Positions 9,801-18,296 of a stretch of 64,000 nucleotides of DNA are shown piece by piece. Source of the DNA: Phycisphaerae bacterium (GTDB lineage Bacteria; Planctomycetota; Phycisphaerae; UBA1845); contig BQJS01000002.1 of NCBI GenBank assembly GCA_021604825.1, forward strand, positions 1 to 64,000. The letters are read 5' to 3'. Position 1 is the stretch's first letter, and every line of letters begins with the position of its first letter. The notes beneath the pieces were generated by a model. That model had not been told where the DNA came from. It ran no database searches and saw nothing but the letters and a program-made list of their open reading frames with translations. The translations under genes and the position numbers were made by a program.

Positions 9801-11392
9801 ATTCCGTTGTCGGGCGAGAGGATTCCCAGAAACAAGTCGGATCTTTTGGCGTAGACGACCCAAAGCTCGCCTTGAATGGCGATCGGTGTAGAAAGGAATT
9901 GCACGTCACCGAGCGGGTCATTGGGGTCGCCGCTTCGCCCGCGCTGCCAGAGAATTTGACCGTGCTCGACGTCGTGCGCGATGAGTCGCGTTCCACGATA
10001 GACCGGAAACGATTTGAACGAGAAGCCTTCGGTAATAGACATTTCCTTCGGTGATTCGCCCACGCCGTCGCGCTCGATGGAGTACACCTTCCCGAACGCC
10101 GTCGAGAGTGAGCCGCCAACATGATCCCGAAGTATCCGATCCGTCAGCGTGTAGCTGGAATCGACCAATTGCAACTGACCAAAGCGGCGACGAAGTCGGT
10201 TGGACTGAACCCTACGGCGCTGCTCGCCATCGATCGTGATCGGGCGATCGCTCACCCAAAGTGGATCAAGGCTTTCAAGGTCCAGCGCGACGACTTGCCG
10301 CAGATTCTTGACGAACAGGCGGCCTTCATTGACCGCGAACTCGCCGACGGGATGGATCCCACGGGACTCGTCTCCGCTTTCCCAATAGGCTTCCCACCAC
10401 GACGGATGTTCGTGGTCAGCCGGCAGGACGAATCGCCAGGGAAGATTGCCCTGCAACTCGGGCGTGACCGCGGGCATTTCAAACCGACGCGACAGGTCTC
10501 CGCCATACGATGCCCAGGATTCGTGACCGGCAGCCGCCGATTCGATGGAGGAATCTGGCCAGCCCGACTCGACGAATTTCTGTAGGGACGCATAGTCCAA
10601 ATCGTCAATTTTGTTTGATTCGTCGGTCAGTTTCGTAAGCGAATCTTGCGCCTTTGCATCGTCGCGCAGCATGGTCCATGCCACCGCGCGCTTTACGGAA
10701 AGTTGTACATCCGGAACGTCCGGGCGAACTCCCAATGACTCGATGCGGTCGAGAAGCCCCAGCGCTTCGGCAGGACGATTGCGATCGAGTAACCAACCAG
10801 CCACCATGTTGGCCGCGTCGTCGCCATAACTGCTCACCATGTAACGCGTCAAGATCGTGCGCAGCGCCGATTCATTGCAGTCTTTAATGCCGCGGTCGAA
10901 CAGCGCCTTCGCCCGTCCGTCATGAAGCAATCGATACGCGTCAATTCCTTCGTCTGGCATCGACGCCAACAGCATCGTCGCCCGATCCTGTGCCGATTCA
11001 AACATCGTCAGACCGGTCTCAAGATCGCTTCCAGAATCATTCGTGCTGAGCAGCGCCCCACCGGGGTCATCCAAAATGCGCTGAAGCGAATCGATCGCCA
11101 ATTTCCAATCCTGACGATCGATCGCACCGGTGGCTTTGCGAAGCAGGTTTTCGATGGGCGCGTTGCGCTCAAGGATCGCCGGACGAAGGGGCGAGTTCCC
11201 ACGGGAATCCCGGCGATTGTTTCGCTGGGCGAACGTCGGTTCGCAGATCGGCCCGATCAGCAGGAAAGCCGCCATCAAAATCGCATGCCATCGAATCTTG
11301 ATATGCGGTTGGTGCTCACGGAACAATGGCACGCAGTCACGCTCCGAGGGTGTGGGCGTTGTCGTCGCTTGTTGGTTTGACCTTGATTTCAT
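6845..11392 (-). CDS. Giant secreted PQQ-propeller (WD40-like) repeat protein
   Basis: This 1515-residue protein has a hydrophobic export segment at about residues 38-56 (AILMAAFLLIGPICEPTFA). It then has a helical TPR-like region, a first beta-propeller with PQQ-type blades (for example DLESLDPLWVSDRP and DRATGRMVWTLDQP), a long TPR-like helical middle (about residues 760-1080), and a second set of propeller blades (INRSDGSESWNASL, SARSGELNWRYAT). Blades of this kind usually build a scaffold rather than bind PQQ. It is the first gene of the operon and overlaps the next start by four bases. It is probably periplasmic; the two-propeller layout suggests a large assembly scaffold. Confidence 0.85.
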   Translation of the reverse strand: MKSRSNQQATTTPTPSERDCVPLFREHQPHIKIRWHAILMAAFLLIGPICEPTFAQRNNRRDSRGNSPLRPAILERNAPIENLLRKATGAIDRQDWKLAIDSLQRILDDPGGALLSTNDSGSDLETGLTMFESAQDRATMLLASMPDEGIDAYRLLHDGRAKALFDRGIKDCNESALRTILTRYMVSSYGDDAANMVAGWLLDRNRPAEALGLLDRIESLGVRPDVPDVQLSVKRAVAWTMLRDDAKAQDSLTKLTDESNKIDDLDYASLQKFVESGWPDSSIESAAAGHESWASYGGDLSRRFEMPAVTPELQGNLPWRFVLPADHEHPSWWEAYWESGDESRGIHPVGEFAVNEGRLFVKNLRQVVALDLESLDPLWVSDRPITIDGEQRRRVQSNRLRRRFGQLQLVDSSYTLTDRILRDHVGGSLSTAFGKVYSIERDGVGESPKEMSITEGFSFKSFPVYRGTRLIAHDVEHGQILWQRGRSGDPNDPLGDVQFLSTPIAIQGELWVVYAKRSDLFLGILSPDNGILLRSLLLCTVDPAQLQKREHHAIYPASDGSSIFVSTGFGVVLSIGIDPLSLRWAGQYEQHAGYDNILFSQHWRCGPPMLAGNLLLVASPDSELLMALDRATGRMVWTLDQPEGAKYLLGIDDDHVWLGGEQLHCVNLRDGWIEWSTTGEPLRNTGRGALSGHKIFVPTVEGLKAFDAQTGEKLDSRPLGDQPPLGNILCIANSTISVDPNEVRKFPDLTLSYPSALAFHEQDPTDRHAAIRLAWMELRRGFPRKAHNVLEKVKPPSRRSANRLSDVTQLRFEALLGISELPETETTEAITHLREAVSLADGGQSSLRATIALAFRLREVGQSDEAYLSLWQLGLTPAGNGYVTIESRLRNKSRLIIGDILSRFERDLTTTQLRAIAEVTQQHAQEAILELQNPATRAAARLRLEQLAQINDVGGAGQASLIALAKFERERGQFEFAEQHGLRAIDTDRMATLTAIALRDLAEQYVRPDQRMHFDASQLLSRMETEFARQDITNQDGAAVSMLDEVGRLRESLDPRLVAEGAFVNQPESFRWKSPAISVNRNRNGDGMFTHSQAVSSAFGDHLLFMTSGTRLEAINRSDGSESWNASLRLLGSVQQANEEVGEEGPMHPRLTCEKQIAVINGQDGLFGVGVRTGRRLWGVAYEDSGSNRHLAIRDRLVGVGEGRLVAALRRGVLTCSSLIDANDVQWERVLTREKIDSLLVKDGLCITLDNRRRKVTTYSLKTGRLLSTVEFNQPDADDTAIPVIYENGHLIGPDGPTDVVCYSARSGELNWRYATPDELRWLFKPGDGFIGISCFKGRVILVDALSGDEQTNVSVPKGTKGYSEGVLLDDRLVIMPMTEKSRGDAPNLYGFDINTSQMVWKREYLGEVGLNRHALWKQLTLAEKVMPVLRRVDVDSESPLVRSRGELAIELIDKRTGETIGEPVRTRMHLTSHYALSGEFGLWPGQFILGAKQGLLSVPLTDEIGSTRDTEIWP

Positions 11393-11961
11393 CGTGACGC
11401 CCAGATTAAAAATCCCTCTAACGCGCGCTGACTGGAGCGAGCCAATGTCGACGAACGACCAGTGCCTCGTTACTCGTTGCTTGATGGGTGCCCCATGGCT
11501 TTAGCCGTGGGGAACGCGATTCTAAGTCCGCAACCGAGTCCCCCACCTCTAAAGAGGTGGGCCACCCATCAACGATCTCAAGACCAACAACCACAGGACT
11601 CGATCCAATGGGCGCGAGCCAATGACCACGCATAAAAGATTGGTTGCACGTTGGAGCCGGAGGTTTCAGGAAAAGCAGTTAAGACCGGGGCTTTGCGAAA
11701 ACCTCAAATCGACAACTAGTTGCTTTAGTGCCCTTTTTATACGCGCTAAGACGTCGGATCGCCGCCTCGAACCGGCTCTGCGACAAGATTATACACTGGT
11801 AGAATCGGTCAACGGCTGTCTCCGATGCCACCTTGCATGCTTGTTACATGGAAGCATTGGCGGGGAAACCGCACTGACGCTACCGAAACGTACGTTGTCG
11901 CGGCCAAGCGTGATTGATTTAAGGTTTTATTTTACAATGGGTTAGGTGGTTTTGGCTGGCG
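11393..11961. other. Intergenic stretch with palindromic repeat
   Basis: This gap of about 570 bp separates the large operon (start at 11392) from the end of apt. It holds a paired-hairpin repeat (11481-11572), a short palindrome CAACTAGTTG at 11713-11722, and an AT-rich patch near 11915-11945. It should contain the promoter of the large minus-strand operon, but no convincing -35/-10 pair was seen. The reading frames here do not look like real proteins. Confidence 0.5.
11481..11572. repeat. REP-like paired hairpin, CCCCACC family
   Basis: The outer ends TTGATGGGTG (11481-11490) and CACCCATCAA (11563-11572) are perfect inverted repeats. Inside are two hairpins: CCCCATGGCT/AGCCGTGGGG with a TT loop, and CCCACCTCT/AGAGGTGGG with an AA loop. 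The layout of two palindromes facing each other is that of a REP doublet. A single relative lies at 49023-49050. Confidence 0.7.
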
Positions 11962-12507
11962 TTATTCGTCGTACGACAGCAACGAATGCACCGTATACTG
12001 CTTGATTCGATCGCGGCCATTAAGGAACGCGAGTTCGATCACGAAGGTGACACCCGCAATCTCGCCACCGAGTGCTTCAACCAACCGGCAGCAGGCACCG
12101 ATCGTTCCACCGGTGGCGAGCAGATCGTCGACCATCAGCACCTTTTCGCCCGGTTTGATCGCGTTTTTGTGTATGTGCATCGAATCGACGCCGTATTCGA
12201 GTTCGTAATCCTCCGAGATCGTCTCGCAGGGGAGCTTTCCGGGTTTTCGGATGGGCACGAAACCGATCGAAAGCGATTGAGCGAGGGCCGTCCCGAAGAT
12301 GAAACCGCGCGATTCGGCTCCGACCACCTTGTCGATGTGAACCTTGCGAAATGGCTGGGCGAGGTATTCGACAGCCAATGACAAGCCGGCTGGGTCCGCC
12401 AGCAAAGGCGTGATGTCCTTAAACACGATGCCTTCCTTGGGAAAATCGGGCACGTCGCGGATCAGGCTTTGCAGGTTGGCGATTCGGGACGTCACATGTT
12501 CAGGCAT
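11962..12507 (-). CDS. apt: Adenine phosphoribosyltransferase
   Basis: Apt converts adenine and PRPP to AMP plus pyrophosphate (purine salvage, cytoplasm). From the ATG at 12507 the protein has 181 residues, the usual length for the family. It shows the family start (FPKEGIVFKDITPLL), ESRGFIFG, and the PRPP-binding loop VDDLLATGGT at about residues 126-135. The frame is open about 39 codons further upstream, but that extension is Pro/Arg-rich and not family-like. The gene is transcribed divergently from hppA, and its pyrophosphate product is a substrate of that neighbour's enzyme. Confidence 0.95.
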   Translation of the reverse strand: MPEHVTSRIANLQSLIRDVPDFPKEGIVFKDITPLLADPAGLSLAVEYLAQPFRKVHIDKVVGAESRGFIFGTALAQSLSIGFVPIRKPGKLPCETISEDYELEYGVDSMHIHKNAIKPGEKVLMVDDLLATGGTIGACCRLVEALGGEIAGVTFVIELAFLNGRDRIKQYTVHSLLSYDE

Positions 12508-13012
12508 GGCATAAGGTTCCAGGGTAGAGCGTTTCAGTGTTGGGTTGGGTGGTCGAGGCATCTTTGGACGCGTAAATCTGTCGAAGCGCGCCGAAACAGT
12601 AGCGGGGTAGCAGCACGTCCGCAAGGGAATACCAAAGAACGTATTTTCACGCTTAACGAGTTCAGCGTGCGTTCAGAAGAATGTACCCTGTCTACCCAGA
12701 TTCTCGTGGCGCATTGCTGCGACTCCTCCCGCGGCTGGCCTTCACAGAAGCCGGATGTGTCCGATAGCGAACGCCACTGATTTCGATCGGTCGAAAAGTG
12801 TTAGAAACGGGCCGAATTCAGAAGCTTTTCGCGTCATAAGTTGGCTGGACTTCAATCCCAGAATCGCTATAGTCCGCACTCCGCCGAGGGTCCGTTGACG
12901 CGGTCCTTCTCGGTGTAACCCATTTACCTTTCTAAGCTTAAGCACATGTAAGGGCACCGTCCGCATGGCGCGGATGACGGTGGACCAACGCATGAACATT
13001 AGGAGACCAGAG
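12508..13012. promoter_or_regulatory. Divergent apt/hppA control region with structured hppA leader
   Basis: This 505-bp gap lies between divergent genes. A weak sigma70-like pair points toward hppA: TGGACT (12846-12851), a 16-bp spacer, and TATAGT (12868-12873). The leader would then be about 135 nt. It contains two possible hairpins: CCGAG/CTCGG near 12892-12920, and CACCGTCCGC pairing with a GCGGA-CGGTG segment near 12955-12985 just before the ribosome binding site. Both promoter and structures are by-eye proposals. Confidence 0.3.
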
Positions 13013-15700
13013 TTGATCGTGTCAAAGGTTTTGAAATCGACCATTTGGGTGCTGTTGGTCGCGCTCGTCGTCTGCAGTGCGGCGACAACCGCTGTGGCAC
13101 AGGACAACGCAGATGGCGGCACAGCCGTCGCGGCAGCTTCAGACGCAGCGGCTCGTTCGCCAATCCCGGGCATTTGGTATTGCGCCCCGGCGTTTGCGAT
13201 TGTGGCTCTTCTTTTTGCTCGCAAGTTCTACTCGGAGGTGATGGCTGCCGACGAGGGCGACGAGAGCATGATCAAGATTGCATCGTACGTGCGTGAAGGT
13301 GCGATGGCCTACCTCAACCGCCAGTACAAGGTGGTGTTCTGGGTGTTCGTTGTGCTGGCTGCCATTCTTGCCTTCATGGCCTACGGCTTGCATGTGCAGC
13401 ACAAGATCGTCTGGTTTGCGTTCCTAACCGGTGGGTTCTTCAGTGGTCTGTGCGGTTACCTCGGTATGCGTACTGCGACAATCGCTGCTCACCGTACCAC
13501 TGCCGGCGCACGTGCCAGTTTGAATCGCGGATTGGTTGTCGCCTTCCGCGCAGGTGCGGTCATGGGGTTGGTCGTTGTTGGTTTTGCACTGATCGACATC
13601 ACCGCGTGGTTCTACATTCTTAACACGTACGTCCCAAGCATGACGCTTAACGAAATCACCGTGGTCATGTTGACCTTCGGTATGGGTGCGAGTACGCAAG
13701 CCCTCTTCGCCCGTGTTGGCGGTGGTATCTACACGAAAGCTGCGGACGTCGGTGCTGACCTTGTCGGTAAAGTTGAAGCCGGTATTCCCGAGGACGATCC
13801 CCGTAACCCAGCCGCCATCGCCGACAACGTTGGTGACAACGTCGGTGACGTTGCAGGTATGGGTGCTGACCTTTACGAATCATACGCCGGTTCAATCTTG
13901 GCGACGGCTGCCCTTGGTGTGGCGGCTGCTTCTGCTTTGGCACCGACCGACGTCGAGGTCGCGACCAAGAACGCGATGATGTTGCTGTCGGTTCCGATGG
14001 TGCTGGCTGGCATCGGTATCGTGCTGTCCATCCTGGGCATCTACATGGTGCGTACGCAGGAAGGCGCATCGATGGGGCAGTTGATGTCGGCACTCGGCAA
14101 GGGCGTCAACGGCAGTAGCGTGATGATCGCCGGCGCTTCCTACGCCGTTTGTTGGTGGTTGCTGAAGGATGTCGAGGGCGTGGTGCACTACGGTGTTGCC
14201 TCTAGTGTGGTTGTCGGTTTGTTCGCCGGAATCATTATTGGTAAAGCCACCGAGTACTACACGAGTTACGAATTCAAACCGACCCAGGAAATCGCCGCCC
14301 AAGCCGAAACCGGAGCCGCTACGGTGATCATCGCCGGTGTTGCCGAAGGTATGAAAAGTACGTGGGCGTCATTGGCTACGATCATTGTCGCGATCATGCT
14401 CTCATTCGTTTGTGCGGGTGGTGGACGCGAGTTCATGCTCGGTCTCTACGGCGTCGGTATTGCTGCCGTCGGTATGTTGGCCACGCTTGGCATCACCTTG
14501 GCGACGGACGCCTACGGCCCCATTGCGGACAACGCCGGTGGTAACGCCGAAATGACCCACCAGGACCCGCAGGTGCGTGAACGCACCGACGCACTCGATT
14601 CGCTTGGTAACACCACGGCAGCAACCGGTAAGGGTTTCGCCATCGGTTCCGCCGCTTTGACCGCGCTGGCTTTGCTTGCCGCCTACGTCGAAGAAGTTCG
14701 CGTCGGTCAGCAGCGTGAAGCGATGGGGTATGTGCAGGTTCAGCAGCCCGAGGCCAAGACCAGCGACACGGCTGGGATGGAAGACATCTACTACATGGGG
14801 CACGGTAAGTTCGCCCAGAAGTGGAAAGCGGGCACCGGTGAAGGTGCCTATCAGGCGTACATGATGCTCAATCGCAAAGCCCACGCCGATGAACTGTCGG
14901 TGGGCGACAAGTTCCCTGCAGCCAACCTCGGCGAGACCACGCAAGCCGACGAATTCGTTTACAACGTGAGTATGGGTGACACCGAGTGTCACTTGGTCAA
15001 CACGCAGCGGGCGTCGATGCAGCAATACATGACGTTCTACGATGTGACCCTGATGAACCCGAAGGTCTTGTGCGGTATGTTCAGTGGTGTGCTGCTGGCC
15101 TTCCTGTTCTGCGCTCTGACGATGAAAGCGGTCGGCCGCGCTGCCTACGAGATGATGCAGGAATGCCGTCGCCAGTTCGATGTGATCCGGTCTTACTTGA
15201 AGAGCCAGGGCAAGGACGACGCCTTCGCCAACGATCCTGAGAACTGGCCACGCGAGCAGATCACGCACGAGGGTCGTGACATTCCCGACTACGCCAACTG
15301 CGTGGCCATCTCAACGGCTGGCGCTCAGAAGGAAATGATCGTTCCGTCGCTGTTGGCGATCATCGTGCCGATCATCGTCGGCCTGATCTTTGGCGTGCCG
15401 GGCGTGATGGGCATGTTGGCGGGTGGTCTGACGAGCGGTTTCGCCGTTGCGATCTTCATGGCCAACGCCGGTGGTGCCTGGGACAACGCCAAGAAGTGGA
15501 TCGAAACCGGCAAGCACGGTGGCAAGGGCAGCGAAGCCCACAAAGCCGGCGTCGTCGGTGACACGGTTGGTGACCCGTTTAAGGATACGTCGGGTCCGAG
15601 CCTTAACATTCTGATCAAGCTGATGAGTATGGTCAGCGTTGTGTTTGCGGGGTTGATTGTGAAGTACGCTCCGCAGATCAGCTCGATGCTTGGGCTGTAG
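13013..15700 (+). CDS. hppA: Membrane-bound ion-translocating pyrophosphatase (K+-dependent type)
   Basis: HppA hydrolyses pyrophosphate and pumps H+ or Na+ across a membrane. Catalytic motifs are present: [11 protein letters not shown] (about residues 245-255), [19 protein letters not shown], and a C-terminal [19 protein letters not shown]. The stretch GNTTAATGK (532-540) has Ala where K+-independent enzymes carry Lys, which indicates the K+-dependent class. I chose a TTG start at 13013 because AGGAG sits seven bases upstream; ATGs at 12965 and 12992 are in frame but lack a site. The protein (895 residues) is longer than usual. It has a signal-like N-terminus and an extra hydrophilic segment of about 115 residues (562-680) between membrane helices. 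The pumped ion cannot be decided here. Confidence 0.94.
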   Translation: MIVSKVLKSTIWVLLVALVVCSAATTAVAQDNADGGTAVAAASDAAARSPIPGIWYCAPAFAIVALLFARKFYSEVMAADEGDESMIKIASYVREGAMAYLNRQYKVVFWVFVVLAAILAFMAYGLHVQHKIVWFAFLTGGFFSGLCGYLGMRTATIAAHRTTAGARASLNRGLVVAFRAGAVMGLVVVGFALIDITAWFYILNTYVPSMTLNEITVVMLTFGMGASTQALFARVGGGIYTKAADVGADLVGKVEAGIPEDDPRNPAAIADNVGDNVGDVAGMGADLYESYAGSILATAALGVAAASALAPTDVEVATKNAMMLLSVPMVLAGIGIVLSILGIYMVRTQEGASMGQLMSALGKGVNGSSVMIAGASYAVCWWLLKDVEGVVHYGVASSVVVGLFAGIIIGKATEYYTSYEFKPTQEIAAQAETGAATVIIAGVAEGMKSTWASLATIIVAIMLSFVCAGGGREFMLGLYGVGIAAVGMLATLGITLATDAYGPIADNAGGNAEMTHQDPQVRERTDALDSLGNTTAATGKGFAIGSAALTALALLAAYVEEVRVGQQREAMGYVQVQQPEAKTSDTAGMEDIYYMGHGKFAQKWKAGTGEGAYQAYMMLNRKAHADELSVGDKFPAANLGETTQADEFVYNVSMGDTECHLVNTQRASMQQYMTFYDVTLMNPKVLCGMFSGVLLAFLFCALTMKAVGRAAYEMMQECRRQFDVIRSYLKSQGKDDAFANDPENWPREQITHEGRDIPDYANCVAISTAGAQKEMIVPSLLAIIVPIIVGLIFGVPGVMGMLAGGLTSGFAVAIFMANAGGAWDNAKKWIETGKHGGKGSEAHKAGVVGDTVGDPFKDTSGPSLNILIKLMSMVSVVFAGLIVKYAPQISSMLGL

Positions 15701-15797
15701 TAGAGCATTCTCGATCGCATTGGACGCCGTCGCGAACGCTGTTTGAAGTCAATAACGCGCGGTGTTGTGCTGGTCGATCATCAAACGATTTGAACGC

Positions 15798-15833
15798 GAC
15801 CCCGCCAGCCGCCAACGTGCAGCTAGCGGGGTC
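15798..15833 (+). terminator. Probable terminator after hppA
   Basis: GACCCCGCCAGC (15798-15809) pairs with GCTAGCGGGGTC (15822-15833) with one mismatch. It is followed by TGTTCTA rather than a strict T-run. It lies about 100 bp after the hppA stop and 75 bp before rsfS. Confidence 0.55.
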
Positions 15834-15907
15834 TGTTCTATGCTGCCGGCTGTGGTAGTATGAGTTGGTCGCCATTTTGGGCGACTCGAACGTAAAGATT
15901 GAATGTA

Positions 15908-16381
15908 ATGTCAGAGACAAAAGACAATTCAAACGAGCAAGCGGCGACTGGGAAAACGACGACTGGGCAACCGGGGACTGGGCAACCGGGGACTGGGCAA
16001 CCGGGGACTGGGAAACCGGTAGCTGGGCTTGACTCGAAAGAACTTGCGATCAAGTTGGCCAACCTAGCCCACGACCGTCGGTGCGAGCAGATCGTCGTGC
16101 TCGACCTGCGTGGTGTGAGCCCGATCACCGATTTCTTCGTGGTGTGCACCGGGACCAGCGATCGCCAAATGCGTACGACCGGCGAAGAGATGATGGTCGA
16201 GTGCAAGCACGATGGTGATCCGCCATACGGACACTCCGGGTTAGATTCGGCATCGTGGGTACTCATCGATTTCGTGAACGTGGTCGTACACATTTTCACG
16301 CCGGAGCATCGCGCGTATTACGATCTGGAATTGCTTTGGGGTGACGCTCCGCGCATCGAGTGGCAGAACGAACAAGCTTAA
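15908..16381 (+). CDS. rsfS: Ribosomal silencing factor RsfS (Iojap family)
   Basis: RsfS binds L14 on the 50S subunit and blocks joining with 30S when nutrients are short. The core is typical: LDLRGVSPITDFFVVCTG, SASWVLIDFVNVVVHIF, YYDLELLWGDAP. The ATG at 15908 is preferred over an in-frame TTG at 15899; neither has a strong ribosome binding site. The unusual part is the N-terminal 40 residues: a TGQPG repeat encoded by near-identical 15-bp units (about 15950-16020), absent from ordinary RsfS. Length is 157 residues against about 105-130 normally. Confidence 0.9.
   Translation: MSETKDNSNEQAATGKTTTGQPGTGQPGTGQPGTGKPVAGLDSKELAIKLANLAHDRRCEQIVVLDLRGVSPITDFFVVCTGTSDRQMRTTGEEMMVECKHDGDPPYGHSGLDSASWVLIDFVNVVVHIFTPEHRAYYDLELLWGDAPRIEWQNEQA
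15950..16022 (+). repeat. In-frame 15-bp tandem repeat inside rsfS
   Basis: The unit GGGACTGGGCAACCG occurs three times in tandem with partial or altered copies on both sides (GACTGGGAAAACGAC, GGGACTGGGAAACCG). It encodes T-G-Q-P-G repeats in the N-terminal extension of RsfS. The copies are almost identical at DNA level, which suggests recent expansion by slippage. Confidence 0.85.
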
Positions 16382-16396
16382 TTAGATGCGGGGCGC

Positions 16397-16461
16397 GTAG
16401 GGTGGGCCGTGCCCACCAAGTTGCAATCCATTCAAACGGCGGTGGGCATAGCCCACCCTAC
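16397..16461. repeat. REP-like inverted pair, GTAGGGTGGGC family
   Basis: Two 21-bp arms, 16397-16417 and 16441-16461, are inverted repeats with two mismatches and are separated by 23 bp. Each arm begins or ends with GTAGGGTGGGC and is itself a small palindrome (GGTGGGC/GCCCACC). It lies between rsfS and argS, ending about 20 bp before the argS start. RNA folding here could affect argS translation. Confidence 0.8.
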
Positions 16462-16481
16462 ACCATATTCAAAGGTGCCGC

Positions 16482-18278
16482 GTGTTTTCAAACACCATGC
16501 AACTATTGTGCGATCGGTTTCGCTGTGCCGTGCGAACTTCGTACGGTGATGATTGCCCGTTTGACGAGCAGTGGATCAAGCCGTGTAACGATCCGCGCTT
16601 TGGCGATTATCAATTCAACGGTGCGCTGCCGCTGGCGAAATCGCTCAAGATGAAACCGCGCGACATCGCAGAGACGCTTTCCGTTTGCGTCGAGCTTGGT
16701 GACATCTCAGCACAGCCCGAGATCGCCGGACCGGGTTTTCTAAACCTCCGGCTGACGGATGCGTTCCTCTCAAAGGCATTGACATCGATACCGGCGGAAG
16801 AGAGCGGGTCCGAATACGATCGCCTCGGTCTGCAATTCGACGACGCGGCTGAAACCGTCGTCGTGGATATGTCGAGTCCGAACCTCGCCAAGGAAATGCA
16901 TGTCGGCCACCTTCGCAGCACGGTCATTGGCGAAAGCGTCGCCCGGATTCTTGAATTTGCCTGGCACCAAGTCGAGCGGGTGAACCATGTTGGCGACTGG
17001 GGCACGCAGTTCGGCATGTTGATTACGCACCTCCGCGATGTTTCGCCACAGGTGATCGACGATCCGGATTCGTTGGCGATTGGCGATCTTGAGGCGTTTT
17101 ACGTCGAGGCCAAGCGGGCGTTTGATGGAAGCGAAGAATTCGCCAACCGCGCTCGCCAAGCCGTCGTGCAATTGCAGGGCGGGGATGAAGAAACGCTCGC
17201 GGTTTGGCGGGCGTTCTGCAACGAGTCATTGCGGCATTGCCACGCCATCTACGACCGATTGGGCATTACCAAGCTCATCGATCGCGGTGAGAGTTTTTAC
17301 AACGACCAACTGGCGGTGACGGTTCAGGAATTGACCGACGCCAACATGGTTGAGACCAGCGATGGGGCCGAGTGCATTTTCCTCGATGATTTCAAGAATC
17401 GCGATGGCGATCCGCTGCCGATGATCGTTCGCAAGTCCGACGGCGGATTCAACTATTCCGCCACCGACCTGGCCGCCGTCCGGCATCGTTTGCGCGACGT
17501 TGGCGCAACGCGATTGATTTATGTCGTCGGCATTCCGCAGCAACAACACTTCGCGATGCTGTTTGCGGCCATTCGCAAATCGGGCTGGGCCAGCGATAAC
17601 GTCCGCTTGGAACACCTCGCGTTCGGAAGCATGTTGGGACCCGACGGCAAGCCATTCAAAACCAGAGAAGGCGGTACCGTCAAACTCAAGAACCTTCTCG
17701 AAGAAGCCGTGCAGTCCGCCCATGCCGCCATTGATGAGCGACAAGGCGATGACGATGATCGCGCATTAAGCGACACACAAAAGAAAACCATCAGCGAAGC
17801 CGTTGGTCTTGGCGCGGTCAAGTATGCGGATCTGTCGCACGCGCTAACGACCGACTATCGCTTCGACATGGATCAGATGCTTTCGTTCGAGGGCAACACC
17901 GCCCCGTACATGCTCTATGCCTACGCACGAATCCGCAGCATCGGAAGAAAAGCCGGCATCGATTTCGACACGCTTCCCGCAGACGCACCGATCACAGTCG
18001 AACATGACGCCGAGGTCGCGCTGGCCAAGATGATCATCCGCTTCCCGGAAGTCATTAGCCAAATCGTTCGCGACCTGCGCCCCAACGTGTTGACCGAATA
18101 CCTCTACGACCTGTCGAAAGCGTTCAGCCGCTTCTACGACAGACGCCACGGCGTGAGGGTCACCGACGCCGAGCCGGAGTCAACACGCATGTCGCGCCTG
18201 CGCCTATGCCAGATCACCGCCCGGACCATCAAGTCCGGTCTATACCTGCTCGGTATCGACACGATCGAACAGATGTAG
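16482..18278 (+). CDS. argS: Arginyl-tRNA synthetase
   Basis: ArgRS attaches arginine to tRNA-Arg. The protein (598 residues) has the N-terminal tRNA-recognition domain, the class I HIGH motif as HVGH at residues 140-143 in SSPNLAKEMHVGHLRST, and the C-terminal anticodon-binding region (NTAPYMLYAYARIRSI, then YDLSKAFSRFYD). Like most ArgRS it lacks a clear KMSK. The GTG at 16482 is supported by AAGG six bases upstream; an ATG at 16497 is the alternative. It ends about 20 bp before a strong inverted repeat shared with the convergent kinase gene. Confidence 0.95.
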   Translation: MFSNTMQLLCDRFRCAVRTSYGDDCPFDEQWIKPCNDPRFGDYQFNGALPLAKSLKMKPRDIAETLSVCVELGDISAQPEIAGPGFLNLRLTDAFLSKALTSIPAEESGSEYDRLGLQFDDAAETVVVDMSSPNLAKEMHVGHLRSTVIGESVARILEFAWHQVERVNHVGDWGTQFGMLITHLRDVSPQVIDDPDSLAIGDLEAFYVEAKRAFDGSEEFANRARQAVVQLQGGDEETLAVWRAFCNESLRHCHAIYDRLGITKLIDRGESFYNDQLAVTVQELTDANMVETSDGAECIFLDDFKNRDGDPLPMIVRKSDGGFNYSATDLAAVRHRLRDVGATRLIYVVGIPQQQHFAMLFAAIRKSGWASDNVRLEHLAFGSMLGPDGKPFKTREGGTVKLKNLLEEAVQSAHAAIDERQGDDDDRALSDTQKKTISEAVGLGAVKYADLSHALTTDYRFDMDQMLSFEGNTAPYMLYAYARIRSIGRKAGIDFDTLPADAPITVEHDAEVALAKMIIRFPEVISQIVRDLRPNVLTEYLYDLSKAFSRFYDRRHGVRVTDAEPESTRMSRLRLCQITARTIKSGLYLLGIDTIEQM

Positions 18279-18296
18279 ATCTTCGAAGACGATGAT

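Noticed and set aside
11622..11945. Plus-strand frame of 107 codons between the large operon and apt
   Set aside because: No ribosome binding site, odd composition, and it includes repeat-flanking sequence.
12742..13224. Minus-strand frame across the hppA start
   Set aside because: It overlaps the hppA leader and signal region and shows no family or ribosome binding site.
14402..15268. Minus-strand frame (288 codons) opposite hppA
   Set aside because: It mirrors the strongly conserved pyrophosphatase sequence and has no recognisable family.
15950..16022. Tandem repeat considered as a CRISPR array
   Set aside because: Units are 15 bp, directly adjacent and in frame within a coding gene; there are no spacers.
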